Shown here: in pieces, positions 49,101 through 59,162 of the stretch
Numbering within the stretch: the first letter of the stretch is position 1
Layout of the letters: every line of letters begins with the position of its first letter
Assembly: GCF_008831285.2 (NCBI RefSeq)
Contig: NC_045142.1
Span: 13,036,716-13,100,715 of the forward strand
Reading direction: 5' to 3'
Length of the DNA stretch: 64,000 bases
From: Nymphaea colorata
Lineage: Eukaryota; Streptophyta; Magnoliopsida; Nymphaeales; Nymphaeaceae
Made by a program: the position numbers and the translations under genes
Notes under the pieces: generated by a model
Databases searched by the model: none
What the model was told of the DNA's origin: nothing
What the model saw: only the letters and a program-made list of their open reading frames with translations

Positions 49101-50491
49101 TGTACCGGCAGCCTGTAGAGCCCATCAGTAACCGAACCAATCCCAATCTTCTTCCCCGTCACCAAGTCCTGCAGGGAACAGTGATCAACAGAGAAAATCA
49201 GATTACAGTTTAATTCTTTAGTAATACTGCTGACAGAGAGTAAGTTCACAGGAATATTTGGAACATGCAGGGCATTGTGGAGACGGTATTTGTTCAACAG
49301 GGACAAGCTCCTTTTCCCAACCACAGAGATAGAAGACCCATCTGCCATAGACACGCGTTGCTTGCCAGAGGAAAGTTGATATTCTTGAAAGAGTTTAGAG
49401 TCCCCTGTCATGTGGTGAGTGGCTCCACTATCAACAATCCAATCACCAAGAGAAGGGTTACCTTGATCAGTCGAGGCAACGAGGGCTTGGGCTAGCTGAG
49501 CCCCTTTAGACGTGGAGGACTCCTCAGGGGTAGTAGATAGGCGGTTGATGTATGCTTGTAACTCCTTGAGTTGAGCAGGGGACAACTTGGACTTTGCACC
49601 ACTAGAATGATTGCTCTGACTGGAATCAGACACAGAAGGGCTATGCTTGCCAGAGGGAGGACGACCTCTGACCAGTCTCTTCTCGGGATGAAGATCCCAA
49701 CAGAAATCCACCGAATGCCACAACTTGTTGCAATGAGTGCAATGCCGGGCAGGACGCTGCCCAGTCTTTGAGGCACGGCTGACAAAGGCAGAAGGGCCAT
49801 GACCGGTGTCAAGATGCATCACCTGGCGACGTTGTTCTTCAGACTCAACACGAGCATATACTTCCTCTATCCCCGGAATCTCATCACCATTAAGAATTTG
49901 GCTACGAATAGACTCAAATTCATCCCGCAGGCCTCCCAGAAACAGAAACGTACGGTCCATCCATTCCTTTTCCCAGTAGAGGGAATGATCTGAACCGCAC
50001 TTCCACTCATCAGTCACATGATAATCTAGCTCCTCCCATTTGGTCTTCAGGGCAGCATAGAAGGCAACAACAGACAAATCACCCTGTGTCAGGGAGTAAA
50101 TACTGCGTTTAATTTGATAGGTGCGCAGATGTCTCTTCTTGCGACCATACATCTTTGCAAGCACAGTCCACATATCAAAAGAGGTCGGCTTTCGCAGAAT
50201 GAGGGGCTGGATATCGGAGGACACGGAGCTGATAATCCACACCTTCACTTGGCTGTCCTCTAACGCCCACGTCGCCCATTGAGGATCAGATTTGATGGGC
50301 GCAGGTTTGTCGCCAGTGATGTAAGAGAGACGCCCACGGCTAGTAATCCCAATCTCGAGAGCGGCAGACCAAGATAGGTAATTGTCCTTGGTCAGACGGA
50401 TGGAAGTGACATGGATCGGCACGTTCTCAGTCTTGGAGGCGCTGCCCGCGTCAAGAACGGCATCTTTTTGAGTCCCCATCGCTTCTGCCAT
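46181..50491 (-). pseudogene. Copia A gag-pol polyprotein with two in-frame stops
   Basis: Likely start ATG at 50491 (MAEAMG); an ATG 30 bases upstream is also open. Gag comes first, with a C-x2-C-x4-H-x4-C knuckle ([14 protein letters not shown], near 49,735). Protease has [13 protein letters not shown] (near 49,430). Integrase has its zinc-binding region ([10 protein letters not shown] to CEVC), HSDVWGP, DDYSR and [11 protein letters not shown]. Reverse transcriptase starts near W-L-H-A-M-T-K-E and has YVDDM (near 47,150). RNase H has YSDADWAG, SRSSAEAEYRA and CDNKSA. Stops: TAG at 47264-47266 after LKQSPRA and TGA at 46487-46489 after GVTEML, each where the family has Trp. The frame is otherwise continuous and ends in the 3' LTR at 46181. 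About 1,437 codons, normal for Copia. Not a host gene. Confidence 0.95.
46187..46201 (-). promoter_or_regulatory. Polypurine tract of Copia A
   Basis: The minus strand reads aagcttgagggggag immediately before the 3' LTR, the usual plus-strand DNA priming site. It also encodes the last residues of the polyprotein (KLEGEC). Confidence 0.85.
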
Positions 50492-50796
50492 CACAAACAA
50501 GCACACAGCAACAAGAGGCACAGCGGCGGGAATGAGGCAGCGGCGACGGCGGCGGGAATGAGGCAGCGGCGACGGAAGGCAGGCGACGACGCAAAACAGA
50601 GGCCACCCACGGTGGCAAAAACCAAGAACGGGCCGAACGGAGGACTACGGAGGCGCAACAGAGGACGGCGGCGGCAGAGCAGGGCGACGTCACAAGGGCA
50701 GCAGCGGCGCCGGAACTTCAACGGCGTCGGGCGACGAAAAAAACTTCCACGTCTAACGATCCCTCGGGAAAAAAAAACTCTTCTCCAACTTCGCTG

Positions 50797-50808
50797 GCTC
50801 TGATACCA
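50797..50808 (-). promoter_or_regulatory. Primer-binding site of Copia A
   Basis: The minus strand reads tggtatcagagc directly after the 5' LTR, the complement of the initiator Met-tRNA 3' end and canonical for plant Copia. A GC-rich leader of about 300 bases separates it from the start codon. Confidence 0.92.
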
Positions 50809-51093
50809 TGTAGAAACACGAACCACAAAGAGAGAGTAGAGAACGAACACACAATATACGTGGAAAACCTCAGAAAGAGGTGAAAAACCACGGGGAAGCT
50901 CTGACCTAGGGGCTCACCGCAACCCTAGGAGAGAGAAAATTATATTTCACTTAATTCAACACTTAAACATAAGTGACAATATAAAGAGGAAGAGAGGAGA
51001 AGCCGCCTAGGGTACCGAGCCCGCCTCGGTACCCGCACCCCATAAAACCGGGTCCAGATATGGACCCGGTTCCCACAACAACATATTCTAACA
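50809..51093 (-). repeat. 5' LTR of Copia A
   Basis: Same length as the 3' LTR (285 bp) with about eight differences. The hairpin stem is unchanged while its loop differs by one base. Confidence 0.95.
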
Positions 51094-51688
51094 CTACTTC
51101 TATAAGTCATGGTTAGATCATAAGGCAACTAAATGTTAGCAATCCCTTTTCGAATGGCTCTTTCTTTGAAACTGCATATGACACCATCGCTAGTGTTCAT
51201 TGGCAAACAAAATCCTTCCTATGTGTGCAAGTTGAACAAATCCCTCTATGGCTTAAAGCAAGCTCCAAGGGCATGGTTTCAAAAAGTAAAACTAGCACTA
51301 ATAGAGTTAGGATTCTTGAGCTCCAAAATTGATCCTTCACTTTTCGTCTACAGGAAAAAAAGGACATATTGGTTTTCATCTCCATTTATGGGGATGATAT
51401 TCTTGTGACTAGCCGCAGGACTAAATTTGTTGAGCATCTTAATGAATCCATCAAGGACAGGTTTGCTGTCAAAGATCTAGGCAGGTTGCACTATTTCGTA
51501 AGCATAGAAGCGACATAGCAAGGTCTCTTCTTATCTCAATGAAAGAACATACTTGATATATTGAAGAGAAAAAAACATGATTGAAGCAAAACTGATGGCT
51601 ATTTCAACCAATCTCTTTGATAAGGATAGCCAAGAGATGGCAATGCTACTCTTTATGGAAGCAGGAAGCACCATTGGAGCACTACAAT
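51094..51688 (+). pseudogene. Copia D: reverse transcriptase remnant
   Basis: Continues the frame broken by Copia A (…SISHG, then a stop). The frame from 51133 has PSYVCKLNKSLYGLKQAPRA, a hallmark of Copia reverse transcriptase, then FLSSKIDPSLFVY. After shifts, KDLGRLHYFV and ILDILKRKN follow. The sequence stops resembling the family at GALQ (51,688), where the next insert starts. Confidence 0.8.
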
Positions 51689-52385
51689 TGTTAGATTTTA
51701 TGTGAATACTATATGTATTTGTTTATGTTTGCATTCATATAGGACTCTTTTGTAATTTTCTTTTTTTCCTTTTTTACGTAATTGTTTTTTCTCCTTTTCT
51801 TGTGCCTGTGGAGATAGCCGTTGGTTACCTCCAACAGCTCATTTAGAGCCTTGGAAATAGTCCAATGGCTAGTTCCCTTAACTCCTTGCCCTATACATGT
51901 ATACATATTCTATCTAACTTTGTAAATAGTTGAGGCAGTTTGACAGGCCCTTATTCTTTCTTGAATAAAGTTTTTCTTCATTCAGTCAGTAGCTTTCTTG
52001 TTGGGCTGTGGTGCCCTGTTGTGAGCTGTTGGGCCTTGGTGCTCTTTTGTGGTGTGTTTCTCTAGTAGGCCTTAGTGCCTTGTTTATGTGCTTCTTGCTG
52101 CTGCATTGGCAGCAGGTTTATGGCACATTGGTGCATGGTTCAACTCACTGTTGAAGAGATTTGTTGTTGTAAGGTGTCGATTTGCGTCTACACTTGTGTT
52201 TTGGAGTGATTGAGTGTTGCACCCTCTGGAAGGAGTTACAGCTGGTTTCTGAAAACAATATCTTTCTATGATTCAGCCCAAGATCTCCTTGCGTGAATTG
52301 GGTATGTCAATTCATGCACAAGTGGATCACTGTACAGTGCGGAGCTGTTAGAGAATTTTGAGATAATTGTAGCATTCTATTCATT
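51689..52385 (+). mobile_element. Solo-LTR-like insert in Copia D (uncertain)
   Basis: About 700 bases of non-coding sequence replace the expected D reverse-transcriptase codons. It begins tgttagatttta as LTRs often do and contains a candidate poly-A signal (aataaag, 51,964) with a T-rich region near 51,760-51,800. The right end could not be fixed: no CA end followed by a copy of the left flank acaat was found, and roughly 45 D codons are missing at the junction, so deletion has occurred. Confidence 0.3.
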
Positions 52386-52389
52386 ATCA

Positions 52390-52685
52390 CCTCCTTGTGT
52401 CTCCCTCTCAAAGATCAAAATATTCACATCCACATTGATGCAAATTGGGTCGGATGCCCAGTTGACTGGGAATTTACATTTGTATATGCTGCTTTTCTTG
52501 GTTCAAATCTAGTGTGGTAGAGTCCTAGAAGACAACTGGTGGTCTCTTGATCCAGTATGGAAACTGAATACAGAGGCAGAGCACATGTTGCTGCCATGAT
52601 AGCCTGGATTGCATCTCTTTTGTCAGAACTAGGAATTCCAATTCCTTCGATTCCAACTATTGGGTATGATAATATGAGTTATAAC
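52390..52685 (+). pseudogene. Copia D: RNase H remnant, left part
   Basis: Short frames contain NIHIHIDANWVGCPVD (family: Y-T-D-A-D-W-A-G), AAFLGSNLV and IASLLSELGIPIPSIPTIGY followed by DNMSYN. It stops at the hAT insertion, and the frame resumes on its far side as FLADHL once one copy of the 8-bp duplication is removed. Confidence 0.75.
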
Positions 52686-52698
52686 CTATGTAACACGG

Positions 52699-52721
52699 GT
52701 ACTGCTCCAAAGGAGCAGTAC
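52699..52721. repeat. Perfect hairpin in the left end of the hAT-like element
   Basis: Ten-base arms gtactgctcc and ggagcagtac with loop aaa. Confidence 0.8.
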
Positions 52722-52753
52722 CAGTACCGTACCGGTACGACACCGGTACGAGT

Positions 52754-53048
52754 TGTGAGAATCTTCACTAAAACATCACCGAATCACGTCTCTCCGTCTG
52801 AAAATAAGGAGGATGGAGAATAGGCAATGAAGGTAAGAGAACCGGCGACCAATGCAGCCACACTATGCTTGATCTCTATTATTAAAACATAAACCTAATT
52901 AGGTTACAACAAAAAGAGGAATAAAACATGAAGTAATTACAAGAGGTGCCACCACTTAGACGTGAAGACATAAAAACGAAGTGGATCGGGTCTGAACAGA
53001 CCCGATCCAGACCCGATCCCTTTTACATTGATGCGTACAGACTTAACA
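52754..53048 (-). repeat. 3' LTR of Copia B
   Basis: Contains a perfect palindrome at 52983-53008 (12-bp arms ggatcgggtctg and cagacccgatcc, loop aa), close to the LTR start in minus sense (U3). Confidence 0.93.
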
Positions 53049-56000
53049 GCCCCCCTCAAGTTGTGCATGAGATTTGATCATGCACAACTTGTTTTTCAAA
53101 TCCCAAAAATGCTGCCCTGTAAGACCTTTGGTAAAAAGATTCGCTATTTGTTCACTGGTGGATATATAAGAAGGCAATATCTCGGCTTCTTCAACCTTCT
53201 GACGAATGAAGTGTTGATCAATCTCAATGTGCTTGGTACGATTATGCAAAATGGGGTTGAAGGCAATTTTGATGGCGCTTTGATTGTCGCATAGCAATGA
53301 GGACTGAACAATAGGTAGATGAAGCTCTCCAAGCAAATGTCGTAACCATGATGCCTCAGCTGTCCCTGCAGCCATTGCTCTATACTCTGCCTCAGTGCTA
53401 GATCGTGCAACGGCACGCTGCTTTTTACTGCTCCAACAAATGAGATTAGAATCAAGAAAAAGGCAGAAACCTGAAACTGAGCGTCGGTCATCAGGATCTC
53501 CTGCCCAGTCTGCATCAGTATAAGTATATATGCTATGTCCAAGAGAAACATTGGGACACTTTGTATAGAACAATCCATCCCCAAGAGTAGCTTTGAGATA
53601 CCGTAAGATCCGCTTAGTAGCATCCATATGTCCTTCTGTGGGTGCATGCATAAATTGAGAGATCTGATTTACAGCATAGACTATGTCTGGGCGCGTAAAG
53701 GTAAGGTATTGTAACATACCAACAATGCTGCGATAGAAGGTAGGATTTGAATAGGCAGCAGTTCCATCAAAGGCAGCCAATTTAGTGTTTAGAACACTAG
53801 GAGTAGTTATGGGTTTGCAATTAATCATACCTGCCCTGTCCAAAATATCAAGAGTATACTTATGCTGCGTAAGAGTCAATCGATCATTTGCTCTATCAAG
53901 TTCAACACCCAAGAAGTACCGAAGTTCGCCGAGATCTTTCATCTTGAATTCTTGCTGCAACAGATCCTTAACATAAGATATATGAGAAGAAGAATTCTCA
54001 GTTATAACAATATCATCAACATAGATAAGTAACCAAGTGGTAGCTTCTTCGGTATGATACATAAACAAGGAATGATCTAGAGAGCTTCGTAGAAAACCAA
54101 CTTGTTGTATATGATGAGAAAACCGATCGAACCATGATCTAGAAGCTTGCTTCAGCCCATATAAAGACTTGTGTAACTTACAAACCCATTTTTGAGGATC
54201 ATGAGTATTGTAGCCGGGAGGTTGCTCCATGTATACCTCTTCCTTAAGAATCCCATGTAGAAAAGCATTTTTGACATCTAACTGATAAAGAGGCCACCCA
54301 TATGAGACTGCAAGAGAAATAATCACACGTATTGTGCCCATCTTGATAACCGGACTGAATGTTTCATCATAATCTTCCCCATATTGTTGTGTGAAACCAC
54401 GGGCCACAAGACGTGCTTTATGTCGATCAATGCTACCGTCTGGCTTATATTTCAGTTTGTAGACCCATTTGGAGCCCACAACATTCTTATCAGTTGGACG
54501 AGGGACAATCTGCCAAGTCTGACACTCATGCAATGCTGCCATTTCCTCATTCATAGCTTCAACCCAACATTTTTCCTTACTTGCATGGTGATAGGATTTT
54601 GGTTCGACCTTCTTGCTGACTTCTGTCATAAACAACTGAAAATCTAAAGAAAAGTTGTTATAACTTACCCACCGATCAATGGGATGTCGCACACGTTGGG
54701 ACTGACGTGGGGCTGCATTAGGAGCTGATCGCCTAGAGTACACAAGGCCTGAGAACCGACTATGTATAGGTGAATCATGGGGTTGTGAGGATGAGGGCAT
54801 GCTGTCCAAGGAATCTCTCACAAGTGTCTCAGCCTCATTAACATCTTGCTCCTCGTGCTCAATCAAACAGTCAGTCCCTTGTCTTAGGATTTCAGCATGC
54901 AGCCAAGTATCATAAATCTCATTTTTATCCTTGAGTGTCATGCAAGTAGCCTTGGGATCTTGTAACCTGTTTTCATCGAAAACAACATGCCGTGAAATAT
55001 GAACACGCCCAGTTTTAGGGTTGTAACATCTATAACCCTTGTAGTTTTCTGCATACCCTACGAATCTGCACAAAATAGCACGATCTTGAAACTTGTTACG
55101 TAAGGAAACATCAACATGCACATAGCAAACACATCCAAAAACACGCAATTCCTCATAGCGAGGCTGCTCTTGATGTAATAAAAAATATGGGGATTTGCCA
55201 TCAAGCAAAGCCAATGGCAGTCGATTTATAACATGCACAGCCGTATGAAAAGCCTCAGTCCACAATGTCATGGGTAAGTCTGTGTCATGCATCATGCGGA
55301 GCGCGCTTTCAACAATATGTCTATGTTTCCGTTCAGCAATTCCATTTTGCTGAGGAGTATGTGAGCATGAAATCTGTCTAGTGATCCCATTATCTAGTAG
55401 ATACTCAGTAAATTCATTAGAAATAAATTCACCACCACCATCACATTGAAAATGCACAATATTACTGGAGTATTTATTTCGAACCAAGGCATGGAATTGA
55501 GTAAACAAACGGAAAACTTCAGATTTGTGTTTCATGAAGTGTATCCAAGTATGTCGAGAATATGAATCTATAAAAATGACATAGTACCTACTCCCAGAAG
55601 AAGAGGGAATTGGAGCAGGCCCCCAAACATCAGAATATATGGTGTCAAAAATCCTTGAAGCTCTTTTATTAATTGACTGAAAAGGAAGAGCATGGCTCTT
55701 ACAAAGATGACAACTCGAGCACATGTTGGACTCAAAACTGAACTCAGACTGAACTCAGACTGGACTTATCTAAGAGTCCGTCTGCAACAAGACTTCGAAC
55801 AAAAGACTGACTACAATGAGCTAACCGACCATGCCAAATGGATGGCTTATTATATTCTGCGACATTGACTTCATTATGACTTGAAGAACATGAATCTGGA
55901 GGGTGAGGTTTGGACAGCTTTGGAGCTTCTTCAAGGACATACATATCTCCTTTGCGAGTGCCCTCAGCGAATGTCTTCTTGGTTTGAGCATCCTTGACAT

Positions 56001-57347
56001 AAACAGAAGATGGTGTGAATTCAATAGAGGAGTGAGTATCATCAATAAGTTTGGACACTGAGATAATATTTTTCTTGACACTTGGAACAACAAGGACATT
56101 CTTTAATGGAATGGAAGAAGAACCCATGGATATTTGTGCATTTCCAATGTGCGATATTGTGTGATGGGAACCATCTCCCGTGACTACTGAGCTTTGATCT
56201 AAATAAGGGAAAACACTAGAGAGATTACCTGTGTCACCAGTAACGTGGGCTGCTGCTCCAGAGTCCACATACCACTCTCCTTGCTCATTTTGCTTCAAGT
56301 TAAGTTTGGATAAGGCTGTCATTAGAAGTTGCTGCACGTCTGCTGAAACCTTTGAAGTTGGATTTGATCCAGACGAGGATGGAGCTGACCCCGCTACTGT
56401 CCTATTCTCGCGCCTGACCTAACTATTCTTGTTCTGAGGATTGTGCCAACATTCTGATTTTACATGCCCCTTCTTGTTGCAATAGAAGCATGTCGGGATT
56501 CTCCTAGATGTGGCAGAGGTAGTATTCATGCCTGGCGGTGTTGGGAGAATCCCTCTTCCCATGCCTGTCTGAGGAGTCCAAGAACGAGTGCGATTTCCTT
56601 GCAGTGCGTGAGTTCCTGTGATCAATACATTGTGGCTGTTGGAAGGAACCAGATTATGTCGTTGAACTCGACTAGCTTCATGTTGAAAAAGCTTGGCCTT
56701 TAGATCTTCAAAAGATGGGAGAACAGGTAAGACTTCCAAGGCTGTGCAAAAAATATCAAATTCCGTTCCCAGTCCACTCAAGGCTTGTTGGACTTTGTCT
56801 TTGTCGCTGACGGGATGTCCAATTGCAGCAAGCTGATCACTAACACTCTTGATTTCATTCAAATACTCCAAAACTGTACGCGTCCCACGCTTGATATCCT
56901 GAAATTGCCTTCTTAATTGTAGAAAACGTGCTTCCGAGACTTGAGAATATGTTGTAGCAAGGGTAGACCACAACTCTAGGGCAGTTAAATCATCATCAAT
57001 ACCTCCTCTGACAAGGTAGAAGTGATATAAGCAACAAGAGACTGGTCGTGAGCCAGCCAAACTTCATATTCGGGATTGCTCTCAGGAAGAGTTTCATATT
57101 CAAAACTGATTTCACTTCCAGCCGAGGCCCCAACACCTTTATCTCCCACGACTGTCTTCTTTATTTCACGGTTAACATACTTTGGAGGTGCTGGAGTAGT
57201 CCCATCGATGTGCCCATACAGTCTATGGCTCTTAATAAATGGGACAATTTGGCGTTTTCAAGTCAAATAATTACTATGGTTCAGTTTTTGAGAGATGAGT
57301 TGTGAGAGAAAACTAGAGGATAGAAGAGAGGGAGCCGGCTGGTCCAT
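53043..57347 (-). pseudogene. Copia B gag-pol polyprotein, broken at four places
   Basis: Start ATG at 57347 (MDQPAPSLLSSSFLSQLI). Gag reads NPEYEVWLAHDQSLVAYI and has the knuckle CFYCNKKGHVKSEC (near 56,470). Protease has WYVDSGAAAHVTGD (near 56,255). Integrase has WHGRLAH, CSSCHLCKSH, YSDVWGP, DSYSRHTW and [11 protein letters not shown]. Reverse transcriptase has WVEAMNEEMAAL and YVDDI (near 54,018). RNase H has YTDADWAGDPDD, ARSSTEAEYRA and CDNQSA. Breaks: TGA at 57258-57260 where the family has Trp; a frameshift near 57,005; TAG at 56419-56421 just after the gag knuckle; and a frameshift at 55,741-55,762 beside an 11-bp tandem duplication. From 55,724 to the end, 893 codons are open. Not a host gene. 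Confidence 0.93.
53049..53064 (-). promoter_or_regulatory. Polypurine tract of Copia B
   Basis: The minus strand reads acaacttgaggggggc next to the 3' LTR. Confidence 0.8.
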
Positions 57348-57615
57348 GATTGAAAAAGAGGATTAGAACAGACGATTTGGGCAGAATTTTAGAGGTCACG
57401 ATAGAAATTAGGGCAAACCGTGTGACTTAGGGCAAAAAACAGAATTTAGGGCAACAGAAATTAGGGCAAATCGTGGGATTAAGGGCAGAAACAGAGTTTG
57501 AGGATAACCACGGTAGAAAATAAGATTTAGGGCAGAATACTCCAAGCACGGCAGAAAATAAGATTTAGGGCAGAATACTCCAAGAAGAAATCACTCACCG
57601 GAGGACGATGTAACC

Positions 57616-57629
57616 TGGCTCTGATACCA
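57616..57629 (-). promoter_or_regulatory. Primer-binding site of Copia B
   Basis: The minus strand reads tggtatcagagcca directly after the 5' LTR, complementary to initiator Met-tRNA. The leader to the start codon (57348-57615) carries short imperfect repeats of ttagggca-like sequence. Confidence 0.92.
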
Positions 57630-57923
57630 TGTGAGAATCTTCACTAAAACATCACCGAATCACGTCTCTCCGTCTGAAAATAAGGAGGATGGAGAATAGG
57701 CAATGAACGTAAGAGAACCGGCGGCCAATGCAGCCACACTATGCTTGATCTCTATTATTAAAACATAAACCTAATTAGGTTACAACAAAAAGAGGAATAA
57801 AACATGAAGTAATTACAAGAGGTGCCACCACTTAGACGTGAAGACATAAAAACGAAGTGGATCGGGTCTGAACAGACCCGATCCAGACCCGATCCCTTTA
57901 CATTGATGCGTACAGACTTAACA
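57630..57923 (-). repeat. 5' LTR of Copia B
   Basis: Near-identical partner of 52754-53048; the same palindrome lies at 57859-57884. Confidence 0.93.
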
Positions 57924-58326
57924 CGGGTACGGGTACGGCGTCGGGTACGGCCTGGGTGTGGCGTTGGCCGTGTCGGGTACGGTCAAAGTACCCGAGGTCG
58001 AATCCGACCATTTTCAGACTCGGTTAAAGTTGACTGAGTCCAAAATCGTCCATTGCACGTTTTAAAAAACCATTTTTTTCCCTCTCTCTCGCACGATGCC
58101 TTTGCCCTCTTGCCTCACCCCTCTCGTCCCTTGCCTTCTCGCCCCTTTCACCCCTCTTGCCTTTCTCATCCTCTCACCTCTCCCCCCCTTGCCCCTCTCA
58201 TTCCTTGCCTTTTTGCCCCTTGGAACTCCCAAATGACAGAATTTTTGTCTTGAAATTCTTAGTATCTACAAATTTTGGATCATGATTTAATGATTTATGA
58301 ATATACTATTTTGTTTATAATTTTTT

Positions 58327-58328
<2 letters not shown>

Positions 58329-58361
<33 letters not shown>
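58329..58361. repeat. TA microsatellite
   Basis: About 16 at/ta repeats within the hAT-like element. A similar run of about 23 bases lies at 34,416-34,438 inside Copia E. Confidence 0.9.
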
Positions 58362-58366
<5 letters not shown>

Positions 58367-58430
58367 GTATTTATTTATTTATATATATATGTGTGTGTAC
58401 GGCCGTACCCCCACACCCAAGTTTTTGGAA

Positions 58431-58500
58431 AATGATTCGTACCCGTACCCGCACCGGTACCCGTACCGGCACCCATACCGGCACCCGCACCCGTACCTAT
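58431..58500. repeat. GTACC-rich subterminal repeats, right end of the hAT-like element
   Basis: A dense series of gtaccc, gcaccc and gtaccg hexamers over about 70 bases. The left end and the stretch 57,924-57,990 carry the complementary gggtac series, so the ends can pair extensively. Confidence 0.8.
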
Positions 58501-58517
58501 GTGACATAGGTTATAAC

Positions 58518-58735
58518 TTTCTTGCAGATCATCTTACCTTTTGCAATTGAATCAAACACATTGAAAGAGATGTTTTATTTTGTTCTCAACAAGGTAAACA
58601 AATCAATCCAAGTTCAGCATCTAGCTTCAAAAGCTTAGACTGCTTATATTCTCACTAAACCCTCAGCACTGATATCTTCAATAAATTCAGGTTTAAGCTG
58701 AATGTGCAACTCTTACTGCTCAGCTTGTAGGGGGG
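58518..58735 (+). pseudogene. Copia D: RNase H end and polypurine tract
   Basis: Frames contain IKHIERDV and, after a stop, LSTDIFNKFRFKLNVQL, matching the Copia C-terminus (family: K-H-I-E-I-D and T-K-P-L-S). The polypurine tract ttgtagggggg ends directly before the 3' LTR at 58736. Confidence 0.8.
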
Positions 58736-58833
58736 TGTGAAGACTCATGATCAAACAGCACCAAGCATGGACAAGGAAGGTAGTTGGGATTTGGATTCTA
58801 GAATCAAGGAAAAATCAAAATGGAAGGGATATT
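58736..58833 (+). repeat. 3' LTR of Copia D, first part (interrupted by Copia C)
   Basis: Starts tgtgaagactcatgatcaaa after the purine tract. The remainder resumes at 63767. Confidence 0.65.
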
Positions 58834-59150
58834 TGTTGAAGAAAGGGGTTTTATGCACCTCCCTTTTTTGAACAGTTATATTGATAAGGATGTGTATCTT
58901 TTTCTGGTTTTTTATCTTTCTATGTTGGAAGTTATTTTTGGACAGTTATCATCTCCTTCCTTGGTTAGTTCTCTTATGGTGGAGGTGTGTGAAGTTTTGG
59001 TTGTTCTCTCACCTGTAAAAGAACTCATTGTTATTAGTGTGTGAAAGCAGCCATTGTGCTGTCTTGTGTGTGGACGTAGGCCACTGATCAGGCCTAACCA
59101 CATTAAACTTTGTGTGCTTGCTCTATCCTTCTTTCTCTCTTACTTCAACA
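58834..59150 (+). repeat. 5' LTR of Copia C
   Basis: Starts tgttgaagaaagg and ends ttcaaca, immediately followed by the primer site. Confidence 0.93.
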
Positions 59151-59162
59151 TGGTATCAAAGC
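59151..59162 (+). promoter_or_regulatory. Primer-binding site of Copia C
   Basis: tggtatcaaagc, initiator Met-tRNA type with one difference from the sites of A and B. Confidence 0.85.

Larger units (their letters stand above)
45902..51093 (-). mobile_element. Ty1/copia retrotransposon A, nearly intact (minus), inserted in D
   Basis: 5,192 bp with 285-bp LTRs at 45902-46186 and 50809-51093. Ends TG...CA; perfect 5-bp target duplication ctact at 45897-45901 and 51094-51098. The primer site adjoins the 5' LTR and a polypurine tract adjoins the 3' LTR. The two LTRs differ at about eight positions (roughly 97% identical by eye), so insertion is fairly recent. The polyprotein is open apart from two in-frame stops. 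It splits the D reverse-transcriptase gene. Confidence 0.95.
52754..57923 (-). mobile_element. Ty1/copia retrotransposon B (minus), inserted in the hAT-like element
   Basis: LTRs at 52754-53048 (295 bp) and 57630-57923 (294 bp) differ by two substitutions and one indel, so this is the youngest element in the window. Ends TG...CA; target duplication cgagt (52749-52753) versus cgggt (57924-57928), one mismatch. The primer site tggtatcagagcc follows the 5' LTR and a purine tract precedes the 3' LTR. The polyprotein has two in-frame stops and two frameshifts, so the copy is not autonomous. Confidence 0.93.
52686..58509. mobile_element. hAT-like non-autonomous element with GTAC-rich ends, split by Copia B
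   Basis: The ends are ctatgtaacacgggtac (left) and, inverted, ctatgtcacataggtac (right), flanked on both sides by gttataac (52678-52685 and 58510-58517), an 8-bp duplication typical of hAT. Without Copia B and its 5-bp duplication it is about 650 bp. Both ends carry many copies of gtacc/gggtac, and the left end has a perfect hairpin (52699-52721). The interior has a pyrimidine-rich zone (58,075-58,215) and a ta run (58,329-58,361). No transposase. gttataac is its own reverse complement, so it could be read as part of longer inverted repeats, but the D frame continuing with one copy removed favours a target duplication. Confidence 0.75.

Noticed and set aside
52676-52703. gttataacctatgt read as an extended terminal inverted repeat of the hAT-like element
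   Set aside because: gttataac is self-complementary, but D coding continues when only one copy remains, so it is a target duplication.
56419-56421. Stop between gag and pol of Copia B as a programmed readthrough site
   Set aside because: Other disabling breaks are present in B, and A and C show no equivalent; a random mutation is simpler.
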